Of a stretch of DNA of 64,000 nt, positions 26,577 through 36,497 are shown one piece after another. A program made the position numbers and the translations under genes. The stretch lies in the NCBI GenBank assembly GCA_959597175.1, contig CAUFXM010000004.1:62001-126000 (forward strand), in the 5' to 3' direction. This DNA comes from an uncultured Methanomassiliicoccales archaeon. GTDB lineage: Archaea > Thermoplasmatota > Thermoplasmata > Methanomassiliicoccales > Methanomethylophilaceae. The notes under the pieces were generated by a model. The model was not told where the DNA came from, ran no database searches, and was given only the letters and a program-made list of their open reading frames with translations. Every line of letters begins with the position of its first letter. The first letter of the stretch is position 1.

Positions 26577-27197
26577 CGAGGTCGGGTCCGCCATCCACAT
26601 GACTGTGGCCCCGGCATCGATCATGCGCCTCTGCATGGCTGAGACCAGGTCGGTGACCTTGGTGACGAGCTTCTTCACAGTGTCCGCCTCGTCGAACATG
26701 GTTGCCATGAGCATGTTCTCCACCCCCATCAGGTATCCGGCGGTGGTTATGGGGCCCCACGAGAGGCCGCATATGTGGAGGTCCTCGGGCAGAATCCTGG
26801 AGGTCTCCTCCAGCGATTCGACGAACACCTTGGTGAAGCTGGGGCACTGGGACGCCTCGTAGGGGTCGAAGATCGCCAGGTCGTCGATCTGCTCGGCGTT
26901 GTCCACTATGTGTCCGGGGACCCTCCCGTAGTCGTCCTCCGGGAACCTGACCTCCATCCCCATGTCCTTGAATGGAACCTGGGAGTCCAGGATCGGCTTC
27001 ACGAAGTCGGACTCGGTCCTGAGGGCGTAGTCCACGGAGACCCTGGCGGAGAGCTGGGGGTCCCAGCGCGCCTCGTCGACCTTGTATCCGGCGCTGCGCG
27101 CCGCGGTGACCAGCGCGAAGTTGTTGACAGGAGTCCTGTCGGTGGTCTCGAATCTCAATGCTGCTTCAACGCATGCCCTGTGTCCCGCGTCCTTCAT
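26148..27197 (-). CDS. MtaA/MtbA-type methylcobamide:coenzyme M methyltransferase
   Basis: A 349-residue member of the uroporphyrinogen decarboxylase-like superfamily that moves methyl groups from a corrinoid protein to coenzyme M. The zinc ligands are visible: His and Cys in FVHICGNT near residue 242 and the distal Cys in APGCETPISSPDEN near residue 322, the MtaA/MtbA arrangement. Other signature stretches are WGPITTAGYLMGVENML and LMGNLDPVELIMSGTPE. A TATA-like attattct lies about 35 nt upstream. The partner (methanol or methylamine corrinoid protein) is not in the window, so MtaA versus MtbA cannot be settled. It depends on the corrinoid supplied by the uptake and salvage genes nearby. Confidence 0.85.
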   Translation of the reverse strand: MKDAGHRACVEAALRFETTDRTPVNNFALVTAARSAGYKVDEARWDPQLSARVSVDYALRTESDFVKPILDSQVPFKDMGMEVRFPEDDYGRVPGHIVDNAEQIDDLAIFDPYEASQCPSFTKVFVESLEETSRILPEDLHICGLSWGPITTAGYLMGVENMLMATMFDEADTVKKLVTKVTDLVSAMQRRMIDAGATVMWMADPTSSGDIISPDMFEEFSEAHIKKVVDDVRAVDDVPTFVHICGNTLGIIEHLKRTGADCLSFDHAVDPAEARALAGTDLALMGNLDPVELIMSGTPERIREESYRTIDAAGREGGFILAPGCETPISSPDENVLAMGRAGREYWSR

Positions 27198-27246
27198 CCG
27201 AACACTTCCGTCGGGGAATCCGGTTACAGGATAGAATAATCTTTGC

Positions 27247-28236
27247 TCAGATGCGGGAGACGACCCTGTCCGTGAACTCCGACGTGGTGAGCGATCCGCC
27301 GAACTCGGATGTGAGCTCCCCCGCGGCGTAGGTCGAGGACAGCGCGGTGACGATGGACTCGGCCTCCTCAGACAGGCCCTGGTTGAAGAGCAGCATGGCG
27401 CAGGACATCATCGCCGATGTGGGGTTGACCGCGTCCTTCCTGATCCCAGCGTACGTCTGGGGAAGGCCGGGGACGAGCATCACCGTCGAGTCGCCCGCGT
27501 ATCCGACAGGGGAGAGGTGGTTCCCCCCGGTGAGCCCCGCCATGATGCCGGCGGCCACGTGGCTGTACAGGTCAGCGCAGATCAGGTAGTCGTGCGCGGA
27601 GGGGTCCCTGACCACCCGGGAGGCCCATCTCTGGATGTTCATGTGGTCCGTCTGGTAGACCCCCGGGTCGAAGAGGGAGTCGAAGGCCTCCACGAAGAGC
27701 TCGCTGGAGTCGGGGAACAGGTCGTCCCTGGTGATGCAGCACACCCGCCTCCTGCCGGACAGCTCGACGTCCGTGAGGGCGCGGGCCATCATCCTGCTGT
27801 AGGACGATGAGCGTATGTACTTGCTTATCGTAATCCCGTCCATGTCCCTGGTCTCGGAGACGTCCTGGCCCAGGACCGTGTTGCTGGCCCAGAGGGTGGC
27901 GGACAGGCCGGGGACGCCGAACCCGTCCGCCAGGGTCCTGAACACCCTGACGGTGGCGTAGAGATCCAGGCCGACCTTCAGGGAGTCCAGGATGTTGACC
28001 AGCTTGCCGGATTCGTCCTTGTAGGCGTTGACCGGCCCGCATACCACGTTCCCGCACTCCCTGATGAGGTCCAGTGTGTCCTCGGGGATGTACTCCCCGG
28101 TGCGTTCGTACGCGTCGAACCCCAGGTCCCCGTGGACGACCTCGACGTCGCCGGTCGCCACCGAGAGCACGCTCTCGGCGGCCTCCACCAACGACGGCCC
28201 GACGCCGTCCCCGGGGATCAGGAGTATCTTGAGCAT
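27247..28236 (-). CDS. Isocitrate/isopropylmalate dehydrogenase-like protein, divergent active site
   Basis: A 329-residue member of the beta-decarboxylating dehydrogenase family: LLIPGDGVGPSLVEAA at the N-terminus, DLYATVRVFRTL near residue 93, RSSSYSRMMARAL near 142 and GLPQTYAGIRKDAVNPTSAMMS near 275. Several catalytic places differ from active enzymes. The usual K-A-N segment reads ITRDDLF, and the usual G-D-I-x-S-D pair reads CADLYSHVAA, keeping the first Asp but with His for the second. The substrate is therefore uncertain. It starts directly after the stop of the deoxyhypusine synthase gene with no gap, so the two are co-transcribed. Confidence 0.65.
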   Translation of the reverse strand: MLKILLIPGDGVGPSLVEAAESVLSVATGDVEVVHGDLGFDAYERTGEYIPEDTLDLIRECGNVVCGPVNAYKDESGKLVNILDSLKVGLDLYATVRVFRTLADGFGVPGLSATLWASNTVLGQDVSETRDMDGITISKYIRSSSYSRMMARALTDVELSGRRRVCCITRDDLFPDSSELFVEAFDSLFDPGVYQTDHMNIQRWASRVVRDPSAHDYLICADLYSHVAAGIMAGLTGGNHLSPVGYAGDSTVMLVPGLPQTYAGIRKDAVNPTSAMMSCAMLLFNQGLSEEAESIVTALSSTYAAGELTSEFGGSLTTSEFTDRVVSRI

Positions 28237-29184
28237 TCAGAGCAGCCTCTCAGCCAGTCCGGCGTAGATGATGGGGAGGTTGATGGTGGCGTCGCCCTCG
28301 ACGGTCATCTTCTTGGCGTCCTCCTTCACCTTGCCCCAGGACACGGCCTCGCGGATCTGGGCCCCGGAGAGGGAGCCGTCGTACTCCTGGGCGGTGGTGA
28401 GGTAGATGCAGTAGTCGAGTCCGCCGCGGAACTGGTTCCACCAGATGACGTGGTGCTTGGAGATCCCCCCGCCGATGATGATGGCACCGGTGTACTCGGC
28501 GTCGTTGGTCATCTCGGACAGCATCTGCTCGTCGCCGAACAGGTCGATCCTGAACTTCCTGTGGGTCTGGTAGTACATCCAGAGCTGGCACCCGAAGGAT
28601 CCGTCGGTGATCCCGGGGACCACGATGGGGACGTTGTGCTTGTGGCACTGGTAGAGCAGGGAGTCCTCGTCGTTCAGCCTGGCTCCGACCTGGTCGATGA
28701 TCTCGTGGGTGGTCATGGAGTCCTTGCCCTCGAAGATCTCGTCGAACATGGGCAGGAGGTTGTCCTCCAGCACCACGCCGTAGCAGGCGTCGGGGACCAG
28801 GACGTTGCCCAGCCTGCTGATCTCGTACTCGTCCCTGAGCATCGCGTCGTCCATCATGAAGTCGCCCTTGTAGTAGTGCGCGAAGGTCCTGGACAGGTCG
28901 TGGTCCAGGGTTCCGCAGGTGGTCATGATGAGGTCGACCATGCCGTTCCTGACCATGTCCACGATGACCCCGCGGGTCCCGGTGGCCATGATGCATGCGG
29001 GGAAGGAGAGGATCCTGAGGCAGCCCTCCTTCTTGATCATGTTCTCGGCGATGTCGGTGGCGTCTGCCAGCTTCTGGGCGGTGAAGCCCCCTGCACGGCC
29101 CATGGCCTTCAGCAGCTGGTCCACGGTCATTCCCTTGGTCACTTTGATGTCCTCAACAGGTATGAGTTCGAGCTTGTCCGACAT
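28237..29184 (-). CDS. dys: Deoxyhypusine synthase
   Basis: Transfers the butylamine group of spermidine to a lysine of aIF5A, the first step in hypusine formation. It is 315 residues from MSDKLELIPVEDIKV, the family start. NAD-binding features include ILSFPACIMATGTRG and MVDLIMTTCG, and the catalytic lysine lies in GGGISKHHVIWWNQFRGG near residue 263. A longer frame to 29265 exists, but a TATA box (acatataaa near 29220) lies about 35 nt before ATG 29184, ruling it out. Together with dphB the window holds two separate translation-factor modification enzymes. Confidence 0.95.
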   Translation of the reverse strand: MSDKLELIPVEDIKVTKGMTVDQLLKAMGRAGGFTAQKLADATDIAENMIKKEGCLRILSFPACIMATGTRGVIVDMVRNGMVDLIMTTCGTLDHDLSRTFAHYYKGDFMMDDAMLRDEYEISRLGNVLVPDACYGVVLEDNLLPMFDEIFEGKDSMTTHEIIDQVGARLNDEDSLLYQCHKHNVPIVVPGITDGSFGCQLWMYYQTHRKFRIDLFGDEQMLSEMTNDAEYTGAIIIGGGISKHHVIWWNQFRGGLDYCIYLTTAQEYDGSLSGAQIREAVSWGKVKEDAKKMTVEGDATINLPIIYAGLAERLL

Positions 29185-29335
29185 TGTTGTCACTTGGTGC
29201 CGGCTACATTCCGCTTGTTTATATGTGTTAGCCTGGTACACGCGCGCACCTCGTCGATTACACAAACGGGTGCTGCGGTAACCGCGCTGATACTGATGGG
29301 TTTAAGTTCGACACCATAGATATCATTGTGATACT

Positions 29336-29893
29336 ATGGTAGTGGTCTCAATCGTTTCCAGCCCCAGGAGGGGAGGTTTCGGCGACAGGATCGCGGGGAG
29401 CATCGAGGACGGCATCCGCTCGACGGGAAAGGACGTGGTCAGGTTCAACCTGAACGACATGAAGTCGGTCAGACAGTGCCAGAACTGCGAGGCCTGCAAG
29501 AACAACGGCGGCAGGTGCGTGCTTAAGGACGACATCGCGCCGGTCATCGACGCCATCAGGGACGCGGAGGGCATCGTATTAACCACGTCCATCCAGTTCA
29601 ACGAGATGAACGGGCTGTTCAAGACCGTGTTCGACAGGCTGTACTGCTTCCTGGACATCAACGCCTCGACCATCATGCCCAAGGGAAAGAAGCTGGCGAC
29701 CGTGGTCACCGCCAGCGCCGACCAGTCCAGCGCGGAGAGGGTCTCTATGGCGTTGGAGAAGGTCATGGCGGAGCATTTCTTCTGCGAGCCCGTCGGCAGG
29801 ATGGCGTACACCACCTGGATGATGCCTCTGGACATGCCGATGGACCAGGCCGTCCTCGACGAGGCGCATGAGATCGGCACCAGGTTCGTCTGA
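29336..29893 (+). CDS. Flavodoxin-fold iron-sulfur flavoprotein
   Basis: A 185-residue FMN protein related to the one at 0.8 kb. The phosphate loop is VSSPRRGGFGDRI, and the cluster-binding insert is CQNCEACKNNGGRC near residues 48-61 (C-x2-C-x2-C-x6-C). QFNEMNGLFKTVFDRL corresponds to the second flavin loop. A TATA-like gtttaagt lies about 30 nt upstream. It is divergent from the deoxyhypusine synthase gene. These proteins commonly pass electrons from ferredoxin; the acceptor here is not evident. Confidence 0.8.
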   Translation: MVVVSIVSSPRRGGFGDRIAGSIEDGIRSTGKDVVRFNLNDMKSVRQCQNCEACKNNGGRCVLKDDIAPVIDAIRDAEGIVLTTSIQFNEMNGLFKTVFDRLYCFLDINASTIMPKGKKLATVVTASADQSSAERVSMALEKVMAEHFFCEPVGRMAYTTWMMPLDMPMDQAVLDEAHEIGTRFV

Positions 29894-29899
29894 AAACAC

Positions 29900-30409
29900 T
29901 CATCCGGGCCCCTCCTCCGCGGGAGTCGGGCCCCTTCTCTTCTCAAGATACTCCATCACCGCGTCCAGCGCCGAGCACAGCGGGGCGCACAGCATCATGG
30001 AGCTGACCAGGTCGGTGCCCACGGACAGCCCCAGGTCGTCAACGGCGAGGTTCGCCTCCCCGTCGAGCACCACGTCGTGGAGCCAGTAGTCCGGGTTGCC
30101 GGCGAGGAAGACCACCACGATTGCAAGGTACGTGTTGAGAACTATCCTCCAGGCCAGCCTTCCGCGGGTGCCCTCTACGTGGTAGCCGGCGATGAAAGCC
30201 AGGATTATCAGAGGCAGGAACTGGGCCACGTACAGCGCGGACCCCTCGGCGAGTGACATCAGGTCGGTCCCGCGGGCGTCTGGCAGGGCCGAGTACACCC
30301 GGGTCAGAAGGTAGGCTGCGAAGACCACCAGGGCGGTGAAGAACAGGGCGATCCTGAGGGTGTACCTCAGGGCGTAGGACGCCGCCGGGCGGATCCTCCC
30401 GCTGTTCAC
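29900..30409 (-). CDS. Unknown integral membrane protein
   Basis: A 169-residue protein with about four hydrophobic segments: IALFFTALVVFAAYLL, YVAQFLPLIILAFIAGY, TYLAIVVVFLAG and SSMMLCAPLCSALDAVM. It begins at a GTG that overlaps the stop of the upstream gene (GTGA), so translation is coupled. I do not recognise a family. The partner upstream is an exported all-beta protein, so the pair may form a membrane complex. Confidence 0.6.
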   Translation of the reverse strand: MNSGRIRPAASYALRYTLRIALFFTALVVFAAYLLTRVYSALPDARGTDLMSLAEGSALYVAQFLPLIILAFIAGYHVEGTRGRLAWRIVLNTYLAIVVVFLAGNPDYWLHDVVLDGEANLAVDDLGLSVGTDLVSSMMLCAPLCSALDAVMEYLEKRRGPTPAEEGPG

Positions 30410-31227
30410 AGCGTCCCCTCCACCGCGAGCGATATCAGCGACAGAACGTTGCCGATGTCGGATGGGGACATGTCCATCGGTCCGCCGTCCCCGTCGGTCA
30501 CCGTCACTCCCCCGGAGGGGGCCGATCCGCTCAGGAGCCTGAGCGTCTCCTCCAGGTCCCCTGAGGCATCTATTCCGACCACCAGGGTGTCCCCGGTGTC
30601 CACGGAAACCGTTAGCCAACATTCCGGGGACGAGAACGTCATGACGGTATCCGAAGGCATCAGGGCGGGGTTCAGGTTCTCCACGGTGACGACCATCGCG
30701 CTCTCCGACAGGCGTTCGCGCGTGATCTCTGGCACGCCTCCGTCGGCGGATAGGGAGAAGGAGATGTCGGCCACCACCCTGATGTCCACGAGTCCGGCCA
30801 TGTACCCGCACTCCGCGTCGATCCTGAACCGGAACTCCGAGCTGTCATCCCCGACGGTCTCCATCACCAGGAAGTAGAGCGCCGGGTAGTACAGCGTGGT
30901 GGACATCTCCAGGGACACCGACTCCCCCGCCGGGATGCGGATGCCACTGTCGCCCCAGACGGCGATGTCCCCCACGTCCCCCACGCCCAGGAGCGTGACC
31001 GTAACCGACAGGTCGTCCACGTCGTACGGCAGGTCCGAGTCCACAACGCAGGTCCCGCTAACCTCCACGGTCATCCCGTCGACTTCGTAGGAGAGTCCCT
31101 CGTCGCCCATGGAAAGGTGGACGGATCCCGGGAGCAGGAGGCCGAAGGCGATCACGGCGGAGATGGACAGGGCCACCACGACAGGAACCGCGGCTAGAAA
31201 GACCCTGCATGCCCTGATACGCTCCAA
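30406..31227 (-). CDS. Unknown exported beta-rich protein (TTG start)
   Basis: About 273 residues from a TTG start that has a strong ggaggag ribosome site 6 nt upstream and a TATA-like ctttaactc near 31268. Residues 8-30 are hydrophobic (FLAAVPVVVALSISAVIAFG). The rest reads as two beta-sandwich repeats (MTVEVSGTCVVDSDLPYDVD; AGESVSLEMSTTLYYPAL), broadly like LEA/WHy-type or immunoglobulin-like surface domains, but no family is certain. It is translationally coupled to the downstream membrane protein. A much longer upstream open frame is shadow of other genes. Confidence 0.5.
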   Translation of the reverse strand: MERIRACRVFLAAVPVVVALSISAVIAFGLLLPGSVHLSMGDEGLSYEVDGMTVEVSGTCVVDSDLPYDVDDLSVTVTLLGVGDVGDIAVWGDSGIRIPAGESVSLEMSTTLYYPALYFLVMETVGDDSSEFRFRIDAECGYMAGLVDIRVVADISFSLSADGGVPEITRERLSESAMVVTVENLNPALMPSDTVMTFSSPECWLTVSVDTGDTLVVGIDASGDLEETLRLLSGSAPSGGVTVTDGDGGPMDMSPSDIGNVLSLISLAVEGTL

Positions 31228-31320
31228 ACCGGCTCCTCCGGCCGCTCGGACGCAGTTCGTCGGAGTTAAAGGTGTCGACCATCGGGAGGCCTTGTATACC
31301 TGTGCGGCGTTCCTCCGCTC

Positions 31321-31785
31321 ATGACCGTCATGGCTAGGGACAGGGACTATCCGGACCTCCTGGAGGATGTGAGTGGACGCAAGGTCCTGGTCTGGACGTG
31401 CAACACCTGTGCCAGGATGTGCAACATCGGCGGCAAGGAGGCCGGGGAGAGGCTCGCCGAGAGGCTCCGCTCCGACGGGGTGGACGTGGTGGGGAGCGTC
31501 TGCAGCTCCGCACCTTGCTTCATGTCCAAGGCCGACAGGATGGCCGCTTCCGTGGAGGGTGACTACGACCTCGTCGTGGCGGTGAACTGCGACATGGGGG
31601 CCAGGAACGCGGCGGAGGCCACAGGCAGGGAGGTCCTGAACCCGGTCGTGACATTCGGGACCGGGTACCTGGACAGGAACGGCAGGAACCGTCTGGCCAC
31701 CATCGTTTGCGGCAAGGTGGTATACGACGAGGATGCCGAGGACGTGGCAGAGAGGAACGGCTGCCACATGTCGCCATTCGTCTGA
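31321..31785 (+). CDS. Small cysteine-rich protein, possible metal or Fe-S binder
   Basis: A 154-residue soluble protein. Cysteines cluster as WTCNTCARMCN (C-x2-C-x3-C) near residues 26-35 and VCSSAPC (C-x4-C) near 61-66, with single cysteines in VNCDMG, IVCGKV and GCHMSPF. A flavodoxin-like alternation (KVLVWTC, DGVDVVGSVC, DLVVAVNCDMG) suggests an alpha/beta fold. I cannot name the family; redox or corrinoid-related roles are possible. A TATA-like tgtatacc lies about 25 nt before ATG 31321; a second ATG is nine bases on. A SnoaL-like gene begins 4 nt after its stop. Confidence 0.55.
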   Translation: MTVMARDRDYPDLLEDVSGRKVLVWTCNTCARMCNIGGKEAGERLAERLRSDGVDVVGSVCSSAPCFMSKADRMAASVEGDYDLVVAVNCDMGARNAAEATGREVLNPVVTFGTGYLDRNGRNRLATIVCGKVVYDEDAEDVAERNGCHMSPFV

Positions 31786-31789
31786 TAAC

Positions 31790-32536
31790 ATGGACCGGGA
31801 CCGTACCGTGCGCAGATGGTTCGACATGTGGTTGGAGAACGACTGCGAGGGGCTGGAGGACGTCTTCTCGGACGACGTGGTGTACATCGAGAGTTGGGGT
31901 CCCAGGTACGACGGCATCCGCGCGGTGCGCCATTGGTTCGAGGAATGGAACGCCCGCGCCAGGGTGCTGTCGTGGGACATCATCGATATCGTGCACTCCG
32001 GGGACGCGACTTATGTGGAGTGGCACTTCCACGACCTCATGGACACCGGACGCGAGGAGGAGTTCGACGGGGTGTCCAAGATCCTCTGGTCGGAGGACGG
32101 GAGGATCCGTCTTCTGAGGGAGTACGGCTGCGTTTCGGACACCTACGACCCGTATGCGGACGGCGACGCCCCCGAGTTCCGCGGCGATGACGTGGCCTGG
32201 CTCCGAGTGCGAACCGTTTTCCCGTGTCCGGGGGATGACGGGTCATGCAGATCACGAAGTACGCCTTCTGCTCGAAGGACGGAAGGATCACAGAGAACGT
32301 GTTCATGGACCCAAATGACGCCGAGATGTGGGCGTCCCGTCTCGCCCAGGACGACATGGGCACCCTGTACGTCTACGACCAGGGCTGCTGGGTCCCGGAC
32401 ATGGTGTTCGGCCTGTCCGACGACGACGTCTCCGTTGTGGCACGCGGGATGGCCTTCGTGGCCGCCATCGGGGGGAAGGGCTATGCCCAGGCCCTCGAGG
32501 ACTACCTCGCATGCGAGGACATCCCCGAGTCGATAA
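31790..32536 (+). CDS. SnoaL/NTF2-like protein with a lost stop codon
   Basis: The first ~142 residues form a SnoaL-like fold: TVRRWFDMWLENDCEGLEDV, FSDDVVYIESWGPRYDGI, AVRHWFEEWNARA and VEWHFHDLMD. The domain should stop near GDDVAWLRVRTVF. Instead the frame runs on through the whole of the next gene in a wrong frame to 32536. At 32230-32234 there is a run of five G; one more G would create TGA directly after (CPGG stop), just 7 nt before the next ATG. A one-base deletion or a homopolymer sequencing error is the simplest explanation, and the natural end is about 32238. Confidence 0.55.
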   Translation: MDRDRTVRRWFDMWLENDCEGLEDVFSDDVVYIESWGPRYDGIRAVRHWFEEWNARARVLSWDIIDIVHSGDATYVEWHFHDLMDTGREEEFDGVSKILWSEDGRIRLLREYGCVSDTYDPYADGDAPEFRGDDVAWLRVRTVFPCPGDDGSCRSRSTPSARRTEGSQRTCSWTQMTPRCGRPVSPRTTWAPCTSTTRAAGSRTWCSACPTTTSPLWHAGWPSWPPSGGRAMPRPSRTTSHARTSPSR

Positions 32537-32571
32537 AGGAGGCCCTCCGCGGGGAGGTCTCCGGCAGCTGA
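32245..32571 (+). CDS. Hypothetical protein
   Basis: A 108-residue acidic protein, MQITKYAFCSKDGRITENVF to EALRGEVSGS, with an N-terminal beta hairpin (TLYVYDQGCWVPDMVFGL) and C-terminal helices (AQALEDYLACEDIPESIKEAL). The codon pattern is typical of the genome, unlike the overlapping frame of the SnoaL-like gene. I do not recognise the family. It is probably the last gene of a three-gene unit starting at 31321. Confidence 0.6.
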   Translation: MQITKYAFCSKDGRITENVFMDPNDAEMWASRLAQDDMGTLYVYDQGCWVPDMVFGLSDDDVSVVARGMAFVAAIGGKGYAQALEDYLACEDIPESIKEALRGEVSGS

Positions 32572-32592
32572 GCTTCTTAAGAAGGTAAGGGT

Positions 32593-32614
32593 GGGGCGGG
32601 GTCTCCCCCGTCCC
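32593..32614. terminator. Hairpin between convergent genes
   Basis: ggggcggggtctcccccgtccc folds into a stem of about 9 bp with one weak pair. It lies between the 108-residue protein gene and the pyrophosphatase gene, whose stops are 22 and 16 bp away, and could terminate both. Confidence 0.5.
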
Positions 32615-32629
32615 TGTTTCGCATCGCGT

Positions 32630-34810
<2,181 letters not shown>

Positions 34811-34910
34811 GCTATCGATTCCTTTAGCGGACGGGTATCGGTCAATGTAGATAAATGGATGCGTCGACGTTCGGAATGTGTGTAACAGTCGAGCCGCTCC
34901 GACCAGGTGG

Positions 34911-36188
34911 TCAACGGACCAGCCTGTAGGACGTTCCGCGGCCGCTCCCGACGGCCTCCGCCTTCCCGATCGCGATGAGCTCCGAGATAGCCGCGTAGGC
35001 CGACGACCTGCTGACATCCAGGGCCTTCTCCGCCTCGGCCCTCGTGAACGTCCCCCTGCCGGAGAACGCCTCCACCAGGCGTCTCGCGTCGTCGGACATC
35101 GTTCCCACGGACATCCGGGGGAGGGTCACCTTGAACACGTTGGTGCTCGCCTCGATCCGCGGCTTGACCGCCTCATCCCTGTAAAGTCCCATGATGCGCG
35201 GGATGCCTGTCCCGAAGTTCTCTATGATGCTGAGGCGCTGGAACACGTCCGCTAGCTTCTCGTTCCTGCGAGAAGACGTTCCGAGCATGATGTCGTCCAT
35301 CCCCAGCCCCCTGACAATCCCGCCGACGGAGGATACCCACATCTCCTCCTCGAACATGGACACCAGTGTGCTCCCGTTGATCTCGTAGTCCCTATGGACC
35401 AGTGCGTTGGCGATGACCTCCCTGACGGCTTCCACGGGATAGTCCCTGCTCTCCTGGCGGAATCTGCCCTTGATGACGGCCCTCCTGTTGTTGTGCCTCT
35501 CCACGAAATCGCATGCCCTGTCGTACTGTTCCAGGACGGAGCCCCTGGTCTCATCGTGGTCTACGAAAGCGGTCCTGTACTCGTCGCTGTACATGGCCAT
35601 CTTGATCCCCTGGGAGAACTGGTCCGAGAGGAAGTACGCCACGTTCGTGTACATCCCGCGGTCGATCATTCCAATGGACATCATCTGGCGTTCCCCGAAC
35701 TCGATTCCGCGGTCGGCGAAGTACTGGGAGGTGTAATCGAAGGTGAGATCCTGTTCGAGGGACACCATCTCCTCGTAGTCCTTGTCCGAGTATTCCCTGA
35801 CCATCTTGAGGATCTGCGACTCGGATGCCGGGATTGACGACGCACCCTTGCGTATGAAGACGCCCCCTTCGCGCAGCCCCTTCGATCTCAAGTAGTATGG
35901 CTTCTTGCTGCCCTCGCTGACCTCCACGCACACCACCGATTTCCCATCGCAGTCCATGGTGCTCACCGAGATCAGCTCGACCATGTCTGGGAAGATGCCG
36001 TTGGAGACGCCGCTCACTACCGACCTGCCCACCTCGTCCGGATCGACCACTCCCACCACGGTCCCGTCGTCTATCCCGATGTATAGCTTCCCTCCCGACG
36101 AGTTGGCGAAGGAGATGACGCCCTTCAGCGCCTTCTCGCTGTACTCCCGCTTGAACTCGATCCTCTCGCTCTCGATTCTCCCGACCAT
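34911..36188 (-). CDS. AlbA_2/Schlafen-type, RecG-like DNA-binding regulator
   Basis: A 425-residue paralogue of the regulator at 9-10.5 kb. AlbA_2 domain at residues 1-130 (ESERIEFKREYSEKALKGVI, GGKLYIGIDDGTVVGVVDPD). The GHKL-like remnant is seen in VEAVREVIANALVHRDYEI and FGTGIPRIMGLY. The C-terminal winged helix reads FTRAEAEKALDVSRSSAYAAI. Its ATG is 26 nt downstream of a TATA-like gattaatac, and two phased repeat arrays lie upstream, so it may bind its own promoter. GC content resembles the host genome more than that of the other copy. Confidence 0.8.
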   Translation of the reverse strand: MVGRIESERIEFKREYSEKALKGVISFANSSGGKLYIGIDDGTVVGVVDPDEVGRSVVSGVSNGIFPDMVELISVSTMDCDGKSVVCVEVSEGSKKPYYLRSKGLREGGVFIRKGASSIPASESQILKMVREYSDKDYEEMVSLEQDLTFDYTSQYFADRGIEFGERQMMSIGMIDRGMYTNVAYFLSDQFSQGIKMAMYSDEYRTAFVDHDETRGSVLEQYDRACDFVERHNNRRAVIKGRFRQESRDYPVEAVREVIANALVHRDYEINGSTLVSMFEEEMWVSSVGGIVRGLGMDDIMLGTSSRRNEKLADVFQRLSIIENFGTGIPRIMGLYRDEAVKPRIEASTNVFKVTLPRMSVGTMSDDARRLVEAFSGRGTFTRAEAEKALDVSRSSAYAAISELIAIGKAEAVGSGRGTSYRLVR

Positions 36189-36223
36189 GCCTCTGCATCG
36201 TCTCAGAGGTATTAATCGTTTTA

Positions 36224-36259
36224 TTTACGTCCATTTACGTTTGTTTCCGTTTTAAACGT
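36224..36259. repeat. Helically phased repeat array 1 (TTTACGT type)
   Basis: tttacgt at 36224-36230 and 36234-36240, tttccgt at 36244-36250 and a looser taaacgt at 36253-36259 recur every 9-10 bp, placing all copies on one DNA face. The array abuts the TATA/BRE region of the AlbA_2 gene on its upstream side. Confidence 0.75.
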
Positions 36260-36313
36260 TTGAATATGGTCGATTCTGATTCAAGTATCGAGTAGACGGT
36301 CCAATATGAATAA

Positions 36314-36351
36314 TCGTTTATTTTCGTTTATTTTTCGTTTATTATCGTTTT
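36314..36351. repeat. Helically phased repeat array 2 (TCGTTTA type)
   Basis: tcgttta occurs at 36314, 36324 and 36335, with tcgtttt at 36345; the spacings are 10, 11 and 10 bp. The array lies about 100 bp upstream of array 1, in the intergenic region shared with the divergent rpoE1 operon (TATA gtttaaatac near 36456), so it could act on either promoter. Confidence 0.75.
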
Positions 36352-36497
36352 AAATGTAGAAAATGAAACTTACGGGTGTCCGCTATGAAGGGGCATCGGC
36401 TCCCGCTCAGGATCTCTGGTCTTTCTATTATTATAGGGGGACACTGTGACGTTTAAATACGAGATGGCTATAGTCGGTTCATTCGAGAGGACCCACC

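Noticed and set aside
36224..36351. Short regular repeats as a CRISPR array
   Set aside because: Units are 7 bp with 3-bp gaps, there are no spacers of 30-40 bp and no cas genes in the window.
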